A stretch of DNA of 5,087 bases from Bacteroidota bacterium. Its GTDB lineage: Bacteria; Bacteroidota; Bacteroidia; SpSt-205; S141-50. The stretch lies in NCBI GenBank assembly GCA_015490695.1, contig WFXK01000209.1, forward strand, positions 1-5,087, given 5' to 3'. The position numbers and the translations under genes were made by a program. How positions within the stretch are numbered: the first letter of the stretch is position 1; each line of letters starts with the position of its first letter. A model generated the notes under the pieces. That model was given only the letters and a program-made list of their open reading frames with translations, did no database searches and was not told the DNA's origin. This document shows, piece by piece, positions 1-5,087 of the stretch.

Positions 1-1
1 G

Positions 2-283
2 CGTAGGGTTAAAGAAAACAAAACCGAAGCAGCTGAAGTGTTGTTCACAGCAGCGCAAATCATCGCTCTTTTAGGAACTCTATCTTACATCTTCCTTCCT
101 TTCGCCCATGAACGCCTAAAAGAAGCTTGGCAACTACCAACCTATACGTTATCACAACTACAACAACGCTATCCACTCTTAAAAAGCGAACATGCACTAA
201 AAGAAGCCCCTATGCTTTTCACAAAAGTTAGCGATGAGCAAATAGCCAAACAATTACAAAAGTTAAAGGCTATTCAATCCTAA
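2..283 (+). CDS. metG: Methionyl-tRNA synthetase, C-terminal end (5'-partial)
   Basis: This is the last 93 residues of a protein that is open to the left window edge. The reading frame starts at base 2, and no in-window start codon should be taken as real (a GTG at 38 is internal). MetRS charges tRNA-Met with methionine in the cytoplasm, and this part is the helical anticodon-binding domain. Supporting motifs are the helix 'QIIALLGTLSYIFLPF', matching the 'A.L..PFLPF' helix of class Ia synthetases, and the near-terminal segment 'MLFTKVSDEQIAKQLQKLK', equivalent to the 'LFEKIEDEvI..Q..KL' segment typical of bacterial MetRS. The protein stops about seven residues after it. Many Bacteroidota MetRS continue here into an EMAP/Trbp111-like tRNA-binding domain, so this is the short form. 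The TAA stop is 3 bp from the stop of the convergent permease gene. Identification rests on remembered family patterns and is fairly secure. Confidence 0.85.
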   Translation, partial: RRVKENKTEAAEVLFTAAQIIALLGTLSYIFLPFAHERLKEAWQLPTYTLSQLQQRYPLLKSEHALKEAPMLFTKVSDEQIAKQLQKLKAIQS

Positions 284-300
284 ACTTTAACTTGTTTTTT
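260..300 (+). terminator. Weak hairpin plus T-tract after metG
   Basis: A perfect 9-bp inverted repeat (AAGTTAAAG at 260-268, CTTTAACTT at 285-293) has a 16-nt loop and is followed on the + strand by G and six T (294-300). The stem contains only two G-C pairs, so it is weak. It spans the metG stop codon and the stop codon of the convergent permease, and could act in either direction. On the minus strand the following bases (TTGTAATTG) are a poorer T-tract. The inverted repeat is seen directly; its terminator role is inferred. Confidence 0.35.
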
Positions 301-1588
301 GAAAAGCGTGAACGAGGAAATAAAGTAAAAACCCAAGTCCTAAGGTTGCAATAGAAGCAATAAAGACTTTGGGTTCTTGAAACGTAATGTGGAGCATCAT
401 CCAAAGGTTTAATAACAGAAAAAGAACCGGCGTAAGAGGATAACCCCATAAAGTTACTTTATGCTTTTTAATTAAGGAGCGGTACTTCAATAACGCACCT
501 AAGACTGTCAAAAAAGTAAAGATGGAGAGTGTAAAGCTGATGTATTCTATAATCCATTGGAAGGTTGCGGTAAGTACCATAGTGAGGGCAATAGCACATT
601 GTACCCATAGTGCCATTACAGGAACGCCATTACGGCTTTTATGGGCTAACCAACGAAATAAACGGAAGTCTTCTCCCATTACTTGCGTTACTCTTGGACC
701 AGCCATAACCATAGCACTCACAGAAGAAATCAAAGCAACAGCAATCAATGTAGAAAGGAACTTGCCTCCGCTGCTTCCTAAGAGATGAACTGCAACGATG
801 TGTCCAATTTCTTCTTTAGCGCTATATAAATGCGGGGGCGTTGTCGTAAGAAAAACATAATTGAGTCCCGTATAAAGAAGTGTAACGATTAAAGTTCCAA
901 GAAATAATGAGATAAAAACAGTTTTCCTTGGATTACGTAATTCACCAATGATGTAAGTACTTGCATTCCATCCCGAATAAGCAAATGCGACGTAAACTAA
1001 ACTGATAGCAAAGCCTGTTGAAAACAAGGCATTGAGGTCTTTACTTTTCTGTAAGGCTTGAATACCTTGCGGATGGGTTTTTAGATAATGAAATCCGATA
1101 GCGATAAAAAGCAGGATAAGAGCGATTTTCAATAAGGTAAATAAGTTTTGCACTCTACTTCCGTAATCCAAGCCGATACTATGGACGATAGTTAGCAAGA
1201 TGATGAGCGCTATGGCGTAGTATAGTGGGGGAGCAAGGGGTAAAATAGCGTAGAAGTATTTTCCGAAGGCGATAGCAGAAGCAGCAATAGGGGCAGAAAA
1301 CCCTGCAAAGAGCGATACAAATCCTGCACAAAACCCCAAAGAACGATGAAATAACACCGAAAGGAAATGGTATTCTCCCCCTGAGCGAGGCACAGCCATC
1401 CCTAAAGCAGCATAACTAAGCGCACCGCATAAAGCTAAAATCCCTCCAACAACCCATAACATTAAAGTAGCATAACGATTACCTATAGCAGCATAGGCGT
1501 AGCCTGTAGTGGTGAAAATGCCTGTACCTATCATGTTAGCGATAACTAACAGCGTTGCTGTGATGGCAGAAACTCCTCTTTTTGGCAT
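287..1588 (-). CDS. APC-superfamily amino acid permease
   Basis: This 433-residue, very hydrophobic inner-membrane protein has about 12 predicted transmembrane segments, the standard size and topology for amino acid-polyamine-organocation transporters. The first helix carries the substrate-binding glycine motif 'MIGTGIF' (residues 19-25) in its unwound stretch. 'ALCGALSYAALG' and 'PRSGGEYHFL' (52-76) are the usual TM2 and loop signatures. 'FAYSGWNAS' (202-210) is the broken TM6, followed by 'GELRNPRKT' (215-223), the conserved E..NP..T loop. 'GPRVTQVMGED' (297-307) matches the loop after TM8. The family imports or exchanges amino acids using H+ or antiport; the substrate cannot be told. The ATG at 1588 gives a normal family N-terminus. 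The gene starts 9 bp after the DUF2279 gene, so it is probably the last gene of that transcript. It converges on metG with 3 bp between stops. Family assignment is firm; specificity is open. Confidence 0.9.
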   Translation of the reverse strand: MPKRGVSAITATLLVIANMIGTGIFTTTGYAYAAIGNRYATLMLWVVGGILALCGALSYAALGMAVPRSGGEYHFLSVLFHRSLGFCAGFVSLFAGFSAPIAASAIAFGKYFYAILPLAPPLYYAIALIILLTIVHSIGLDYGSRVQNLFTLLKIALILLFIAIGFHYLKTHPQGIQALQKSKDLNALFSTGFAISLVYVAFAYSGWNASTYIIGELRNPRKTVFISLFLGTLIVTLLYTGLNYVFLTTTPPHLYSAKEEIGHIVAVHLLGSSGGKFLSTLIAVALISSVSAMVMAGPRVTQVMGEDFRLFRWLAHKSRNGVPVMALWVQCAIALTMVLTATFQWIIEYISFTLSIFTFLTVLGALLKYRSLIKKHKVTLWGYPLTPVLFLLLNLWMMLHITFQEPKVFIASIATLGLGFLLYFLVHAFQKTS

Positions 1589-1597
1589 GGAGCAAAG

Positions 1598-2407
1598 TTA
1601 AAAGTATAGTAGATAACCTCTAAATCCTTGTTTATCCCATGCAAGCGTAGGTAAAGGAAGTCGTATGGCATCAGCAAGCCAAAACAAGGTCTTTAACCAT
1701 CGTTTTTTTACAGGGAGATTACGTAAATTGATGTCTAAGCCGAAATAGTATTCTCTAAAGGGTGTGATAGTAAATTTTTCTGGACTACCTTGCAAGTTTG
1801 CTGCGCCGTAGCCTAAGGCTATCCCTATCCATGGATACTTTTTTATAGGAGCCCAACAAAGCCAATAGGTTTGTCCATTATAGTCTTTAAAAATTTTTTG
1901 CGCAAGGTTTTCTCCAAAGGTTTTAGGGTAATAATCTGACAAGCGTTCGGGGTGATAGGAGTATTTGATACTCCAGCGGTGTTGTTGTTGCGTAGCGTAG
2001 AGGGTGGTAGCTAAGAGTGCGCCTGTGGCGTTTGCGACTAAATCGCCCCATGAAGCGCCCCATTCTACCATAAAACCGTCCATGATTTCTAAAGGTAATA
2101 ATGAAAGGAAGCCCATGCTTCCATAAAGCCACCAACGTTTTTTATCTTTTTGCCATTGAAGATATAGACGGCTTTGTTGGAAGGCAGCATAGAGGTGTCC
2201 TGCTTTATCCATCTGTAGCCATTCTTTCCAGTCGTTGAAGAAGTGGAAGCGGGTTTGGGGCATGCCGTTATACCAGACAAACCAAAGCCCTGTATAGGCA
2301 GCAGAATAAGCAACGACACTTCCCCAAAATAAAGTATCTTGGGCATGCAACGGCTTAAAGCCCCAAGCGAGCTTTAAGCATACGAACACGCTCCAAAACC
2401 TCTTCAC
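1598..2407 (-). CDS. DUF2279 (VanZ-like) envelope protein with signal peptide
   Basis: As called here it has 269 residues from a GTG at 2407. This start gives a clean signal peptide: MKR, then a hydrophobic stretch to residue 17, then 'KPLHA' with likely cleavage before Q23. The only longer option in view is a TTG at 2419 (273 residues), which adds four residues ahead of the basic end; no in-frame ATG exists there. The conserved DUF2279 block 'FHFFNDWKEWLQMDKAGH' (54-71) is followed by 'EIMDGFMVEWGASWGDLVAN' (107-126) between hydrophobic segments near 92-106 and 121-138. 'KDYNGQTYW' (174-182), 'REYYFGLDINL' (218-228) and the terminal aromatic 'YLLYF' match Bacteroidota members I recall. The terminal Phe and alternating C-terminal pattern hint at an outer-membrane location, but this is not shown. 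Function is unknown. The 5' end overlaps the ATPase gene by 53 bp, so the two are probably co-translated. Confidence 0.82.
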   Translation of the reverse strand: MKRFWSVFVCLKLAWGFKPLHAQDTLFWGSVVAYSAAYTGLWFVWYNGMPQTRFHFFNDWKEWLQMDKAGHLYAAFQQSRLYLQWQKDKKRWWLYGSMGFLSLLPLEIMDGFMVEWGASWGDLVANATGALLATTLYATQQQHRWSIKYSYHPERLSDYYPKTFGENLAQKIFKDYNGQTYWLCWAPIKKYPWIGIALGYGAANLQGSPEKFTITPFREYYFGLDINLRNLPVKKRWLKTLFWLADAIRLPLPTLAWDKQGFRGYLLYF

Positions 2408-4076
2408 GGGACAAATCAATAAAACGCTTTGGTAATAAAGAACGAGAAGTGCACTCTAAAACGGCAACGTAATTCATGTATTCAATCTCTTCTGGGTAAG
2501 TGGGTGGTAAAAAGTCCTCTATGGCTTCCTTGACACAAGCAACATCGGGTTGCGATAACCCTTTCGTAATAGCAATGAACTTTGATCGGGTTAATAACGC
2601 TTCCATCTCAGCCCCTGATAAAATAGGTAACGACTCAAAAAAAGCATCATCAAAATCTTCTTGGCTTAAAGAAGTGATTTTTGTTTTTCTCAACATAACT
2701 TCAAAGAGTTCTCGTTTTTCTTCTACGGTTTCTGGGTAGAATAGGGCGATGTGTTCTTCGGCGCGTCCTTGTCGTTTGAGGTCTACGGGCATGAGGTCAG
2801 GGCGGGCTGTGAGCAAAAACCAAAGGATACGTCCTCGGTGTTCACTTTTGCTCATGAAAGAAGCGATCATAGAAAAGACTCTACTGCTTAGTCCACTATC
2901 GCCTTCTTGTTCTCTGTCCCCTAAATAAGCATCCGCCTCATCTATCATGACCGCAACAGGCGCCATAGCTTCTAAAATCTTGAAAATGCGTTCTAAGTTC
3001 GCTTCTGTAACCCCAACCCATTTAGAACGAAAGTTTTTTAATTCCACCATAGGCATTCCAATCTCTTGTGCGAAACAACGAACCAAAAAAGTTTTGCCTG
3101 TACCTACAGGTCCACAGATTAAATACCCCATAGGAACAACATCTAAATGCCCTTCTTTAATGGCTTTAGCAGTCTGTCTTAAGTGTTTTTTTGCTGCTTT
3201 GTGTCCTGCTACATGGTCTAAATTATAAGGAGTTTCCACAAAAGAGAGCAGTCCCCCCGCTTCAATCTCTATGAGTTCTTTCTTTTTTTGAATTAAATCA
3301 TCAAAGCCGAAAGGCTCTTGTGCTTGGGCTACCTCCATCAGCAAAGAACGAAGCACTGTTAGGGTCAAACCGCCACTTTGTTGTGCTAAAACCTCAGCGC
3401 TCATCTCCATGCGCTCTTTTAAATGAGGATGTTTCTCCAATAAATAATTAATAAAATGTAAGCGGGTTGTTTCATCAGGATAGGGAATATCTATGGGATG
3501 GGTATAAGGGTTGCGGATAAATTGTTGATTTAGTAAAGAGAGGTTTTCTGCGATTAAAATGGTTGTTAGGTCGCTATTGAGGAACTCTATGTCGTTTGCC
3601 CATCGTAGCAGGAAGATAAGGGTTGCGCGTTCTTCGGCAGTGGTATAACCCAAACCTTTTTCCGGAATGAGGGTATCTGCATAGTCTAACAGCACGGCGA
3701 CTCGTTTCCCTTCTTTGAGCCGAATTCGCAAATAGTTTTCAATAATGGCAAGGGCTCTTGTAGGGTCTTTGGGCAAAGCACTGGCAAATTGCGTCCCTTT
3801 AAGCGTATCATACGCTTGGAGCACTTGTAAAAAGTCCTCCTTCATAGCAACACTGGGAAACTGAATACCTGTCGCACGGTCATAATAAATAATACAATCC
3901 CGTCGCTTGAAAAGGACTTTTTCTAAATAGGTTCGCAAACGATAATAGCGATAACTTCCGTTTTCTTTTACAGGTACGTAGTCATGGATATTGCCATGAA
4001 GGATGAATTGTGAAGCCGTTTGACTAAAGTATTTTCTTGCTAATTGCTGTACCCATTGTGGGTGTCCTTCTAACAT
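2355..4076 (-). CDS. Two-lobed AAA+ ATPase (degenerate first AAA, active second AAA)
   Basis: This is a 573-residue cytoplasmic protein with no signal or membrane segment. The C-terminal lobe is a classic Cdc48/FtsH-like AAA module: Walker A 'GPVGTGKT' (322-329), pore-loop-like 'SKWVGVTE' (351-358), Walker B 'VAVMIDEAD' (374-382), arginine-finger region 'DLKRQGR' (432-438) and sensor 2 'LSGAEMEALL' (486-495). The sensor 1 site reads 'LLTARPD' (421-427), with Ala where Asn is usual. The N-terminal lobe (about 20-250) looks like a decayed copy: no P-loop, 'FILHGNIHDY' (24-33) in its place, Walker B-like 'VAVLLDYAD' (126-134) with Tyr instead of Glu, and 'QSGGLTLTVLRSLL' (233-246) like sensor 2. 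Such proteins usually form hexamers that remodel other proteins; the client here is unknown. I chose the ATG at 4076 over the upstream TTG at 4160 because the 28 extra codons run through a terminator-like hairpin and promoter, while the homologous part starts at 'MLEGHPQWVQQL'. Confidence 0.88.
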   Translation of the reverse strand: MLEGHPQWVQQLARKYFSQTASQFILHGNIHDYVPVKENGSYRYYRLRTYLEKVLFKRRDCIIYYDRATGIQFPSVAMKEDFLQVLQAYDTLKGTQFASALPKDPTRALAIIENYLRIRLKEGKRVAVLLDYADTLIPEKGLGYTTAEERATLIFLLRWANDIEFLNSDLTTILIAENLSLLNQQFIRNPYTHPIDIPYPDETTRLHFINYLLEKHPHLKERMEMSAEVLAQQSGGLTLTVLRSLLMEVAQAQEPFGFDDLIQKKKELIEIEAGGLLSFVETPYNLDHVAGHKAAKKHLRQTAKAIKEGHLDVVPMGYLICGPVGTGKTFLVRCFAQEIGMPMVELKNFRSKWVGVTEANLERIFKILEAMAPVAVMIDEADAYLGDREQEGDSGLSSRVFSMIASFMSKSEHRGRILWFLLTARPDLMPVDLKRQGRAEEHIALFYPETVEEKRELFEVMLRKTKITSLSQEDFDDAFFESLPILSGAEMEALLTRSKFIAITKGLSQPDVACVKEAIEDFLPPTYPEEIEYMNYVAVLECTSRSLLPKRFIDLSREEVLERVRMLKARLGL

Positions 4077-4082
4077 AGAAAG

Positions 4083-4113
4083 CAAAAGTAGGGTTTTCCT
4101 TGGGATTTTAAAA
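4083..4113 (-). promoter_or_regulatory. Bacteroidota-type promoter of the ATPase cluster
   Basis: On the minus strand TACTTTTG (4090-4083) matches the Bacteroidota -7 consensus TAnnTTTG exactly. About 19 nt upstream is TTTT (4113-4110, within CTCTTTTA), one base off the -33 TTTG consensus. Only six bases (CTTTCT) separate the -7 element from the ATG at 4076, so transcription would begin at or within a few bases of the start codon, giving a leaderless or nearly leaderless mRNA. The position just after the hairpin at 4114-4150 suits a new transcription unit. The consensus match is seen; activity is inferred. Confidence 0.5.
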
Positions 4114-4150
4114 GAGAAAAGGCAGGAAAAACCTTTTTCCTGCCTTTCTC
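4114..4150 (-). terminator. Strong hairpin terminator after the methyltransferase gene
   Basis: A 14-bp perfect inverted repeat (4118-4131 against 4134-4147) contains GGCAGG/CCTGCC flanked by A5/T5 with a 2-nt centre. It extends by GAG/CTC after a single-base bulge to cover 4114-4150. On the minus strand it is followed by TTTTCTCTTTT. It lies 55-91 bp after the methyltransferase stop and just upstream of the ATPase promoter, so it most simply ends the TPR-methyltransferase transcript. Its near symmetry, with A-runs and T-runs, means it could work in both directions. If transcription starts upstream of it for the ATPase, it could instead act as an attenuator. Confidence 0.75.
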
Positions 4151-4201
4151 CAGTGGGCAAAATAATAGGGACTGTACTTTCCAGCGGGCAAAGTTATAAG
4201 G
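4150..4201. repeat. Pair of 21-bp imperfect direct repeats, 31-bp period
   Basis: Two copies lie in the gap after the methyltransferase gene, at 4150-4170 and 4181-4201, sharing 17 of 21 bases. The core is CCAG(T/C)GGGCAAA followed by an AT-rich stretch and a GG end. The 31-bp spacing is close to three DNA turns, so both copies face the same side of the helix. On the minus strand the copies read as TAACTTTGCCC and TTATTTTGCCC. The first contains a full TAnnTTTG -7 promoter match (4198-4191); the second has one mismatch. They could be tandem promoters, a paired operator or a local duplication. Confidence 0.5.
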
Positions 4202-4204
4202 ATT

Positions 4205-4747
4205 TTAGAAATAATGCAAGCTTAAGGCGCGCTCAAATAATTTATAAAGGACAATGCCAACACTCACAGCAACATTCAAACTATGTTTGGTACCCATCTG
4301 AGGAATCTCAAGACAGATGTCCGCTTCGTTTAGTAACCAATCAGGAACTCCGTACACTTCATTCCCAGGAATCAGTAACAAAGGTTGTAAATTCCATTGC
4401 CACTGATGCAGCATAAAAGCTCCTTGTGCAATCTCTAAAGCAACAATACAAATGTTTTTATTTTTTTGTTCTTTCAAAAATTGTAGAGGATTGTTTATAC
4501 GACTCCAATCCACGCTTAATTCGGCACCTAAGGCGGTTTTACGACAATGGGGATGGTTAGGTGAACCCGTAATGCCACTTAAATAAATATGCTGTACTCT
4601 GAAAGCATCAGCGCTGCGGAAAATAGCACCCACATTCAAAACGCTACGAATGTCGTGCAGTAAAATAGAAACAGGTAATTTCTTCGCTTTCTTAAAGGCT
4701 TCTATGCTTAATCTTGGAATTTCTTCTGGAAGTAATTGCCGAATCAT
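4205..4747 (-). CDS. TrmH/SpoU-family RNA 2'-O-methyltransferase (SPOUT)
   Basis: This 180-residue protein has all three SpoU motifs. Motif 1 is 'LNVGAIFRSADAF' (37-49), with the conserved Asn38 and catalytic-type Arg44. Motif 2 is 'LIPGNEVYGV' (125-134), with Glu130. Motif 3 is 'EIPQMGTKHSLNVAVSVG' (147-164), with the Ser-Leu-Asn of the trefoil knot that binds S-adenosylmethionine. The family methylates the ribose 2'-OH of tRNA or rRNA in the cytoplasm as a dimer. This short form lacks the N-terminal L30-like substrate-binding domain of RlmB-type enzymes and resembles the ~180-residue Bacteroidota proteins whose 'ADAF...IYL.GIT..P....RKTALGA' region I recall; it matches here at 46-75. The target nucleotide cannot be told, so I give no symbol. 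The ATG at 4747 overlaps the stop of the upstream TPR gene (ATGA), suggesting translational coupling. Confidence 0.9.
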   Translation of the reverse strand: MIRQLLPEEIPRLSIEAFKKAKKLPVSILLHDIRSVLNVGAIFRSADAFRVQHIYLSGITGSPNHPHCRKTALGAELSVDWSRINNPLQFLKEQKNKNICIVALEIAQGAFMLHQWQWNLQPLLLIPGNEVYGVPDWLLNEADICLEIPQMGTKHSLNVAVSVGIVLYKLFERALSLHYF

Positions 4748-5087
4748 CGGATAAGACGGCGAAACTTGCTATCTTCTCTTAAGAACTCAAATAGCTCTTC
4801 TTCTCTTGCCCATTCTTTTAATGTGGGTGCCAAAGTAAGTGCTTGTTCTAAGTTCTTCAAACAATTTTCTTTATCGCGTAAACTGGCATAAAACATCGCT
4901 TTGTAGTACCAAAGCTTTGGTTCGTTTGGATTTAACTCTAATCCTTTTTCAAAACACTGCATTGCTTCTTCTTCTTTCCCTAAGCGTTTTAATAAAAAGC
5001 CTTTATTGAACCAATGGTTGGGGTCATCTTTGTAGTGCGGCTCTATTTTTTCCAAAACTTCCAGTGCCTCTTCTACTCTATCTAACT
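4744..5087 (-). CDS. TPR-repeat protein, C-terminal part (5'-partial)
   Basis: These 113 complete in-window codons are open to the right edge; the frame continues upstream of the TTG at 5055 as 'LDRVEEALEV', so that TTG is internal. Numbering from the edge, residues 4-21 are the second helix of one TPR, 22-55 a full 34-residue repeat ('NKGFLLKRLGKEEEAMQCFE', ending LNPNE), and 56-89 a second full repeat ('YYKAMFYASLRDKENCLKNL', ending APTL). A capping segment 'EWAREEELFEFLREDSKFRR' (91-110) is of the kind that often closes bacterial TPR arrays. TPR solenoids bind other proteins; what else lies in the missing N-terminal part, and so the specific role, cannot be judged. It shares an ATGA junction with the RNA methyltransferase gene, so the two are one operon. 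Confidence 0.85.
   Translation of the reverse strand, partial: LDRVEEALEVLEKIEPHYKDDPNHWFNKGFLLKRLGKEEEAMQCFEKGLELNPNEPKLWYYKAMFYASLRDKENCLKNLEQALTLAPTLKEWAREEELFEFLREDSKFRRLIR

Noticed and set aside
38..283. Small 81-residue + strand protein starting at GTG 38
   Set aside because: In-frame codons upstream to base 2 continue the MetRS sequence, so this is the tail of a larger gene.
522..788. 88-codon + strand ORF
   Set aside because: It lies antisense inside the permease gene, has no recognisable motifs, and the permease frame explains the sequence.
1923..2346. Two overlapping minus-strand ORFs (1923-2135 and 2089-2346)
   Set aside because: Both are alternate frames within the DUF2279 gene, whose own frame shows family motifs throughout.
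2500..3228. + strand ORFs at 2500-2739 and 2947-3228
   Set aside because: Antisense shadows of the AAA+ ATPase; their composition mirrors the Walker and pore-loop codons.
287..4076. Defence or phage-like island built on the AAA+ ATPase
   Set aside because: No nuclease, protease, toxin, recombinase or other effector lies beside it, and flanking genes are ordinary housekeeping genes with similar composition.
4153..4416. 87-codon + strand ORF starting in the intergenic gap
   Set aside because: Most of it is antisense to the methyltransferase; the peptide has no domain-like pattern and begins inside the repeats.
4744..5055. Complete 103-residue TPR protein starting at TTG 5055
   Set aside because: The frame remains open and TPR-like to the window edge, so the TTG is internal and the gene is partial.

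Overview
The window looks like a piece of a Bacteroidota (Bacteroidetes) chromosome. Three things point there. The DUF2279-type protein and the small SpoU/TrmH-type RNA methyltransferase match forms I know mainly from Bacteroidota. Start codons lack purine-rich Shine-Dalgarno sequences. A TAnnTTTG element, the -7 consensus of Bacteroidota promoters, sits just before two start codons. The sequence is moderately AT-rich. I cannot place it below phylum from the sequence alone. No RNA gene, transposon, CRISPR array or phage gene is visible, and there is no gene-free stretch longer than about 130 bp.

Layout, left to right. (1) Positions 2-283 on the + strand hold the C-terminal end of methionyl-tRNA synthetase; its start lies outside the window. 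(2) A minus-strand cluster of three genes converges on it and is read right to left. It consists of a two-lobed AAA+ ATPase (2355-4076), a signal-peptide-bearing DUF2279/VanZ-like membrane or envelope protein (1598-2407) whose start overlaps the ATPase by 53 bp in another frame, and a 12-helix APC-superfamily amino acid permease (287-1588) starting 9 bp after it. (3) The 128-bp gap 4077-4204 holds a pair of 21-bp imperfect direct repeats 31 bp apart, a strong hairpin that looks like a terminator, and a Bacteroidota-type promoter ending 6 bp before the ATPase ATG. (4) A second minus-strand unit follows: the C-terminal part of a TPR protein (4744-5087, start outside the window) coupled by an ATGA overlap to a SPOUT RNA methyltransferase (4205-4747).

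Functional reading. The outer genes are housekeeping RNA genes (tRNA charging and RNA 2'-O-methylation). The middle cluster is the least ordinary part. Its ATPase has a degenerate first AAA lobe with no P-loop and an intact second lobe, a family whose role I do not know. It is co-oriented and probably co-transcribed with an envelope protein of unknown role and a transporter. I see no convincing defence, secretion or mobile system here. The best leads are the ATPase itself, the dual-coded signal peptide at 2355-2407, the TTTG-N(4-6)-start pattern before all three cluster genes, and the repeat/hairpin intergenic region.
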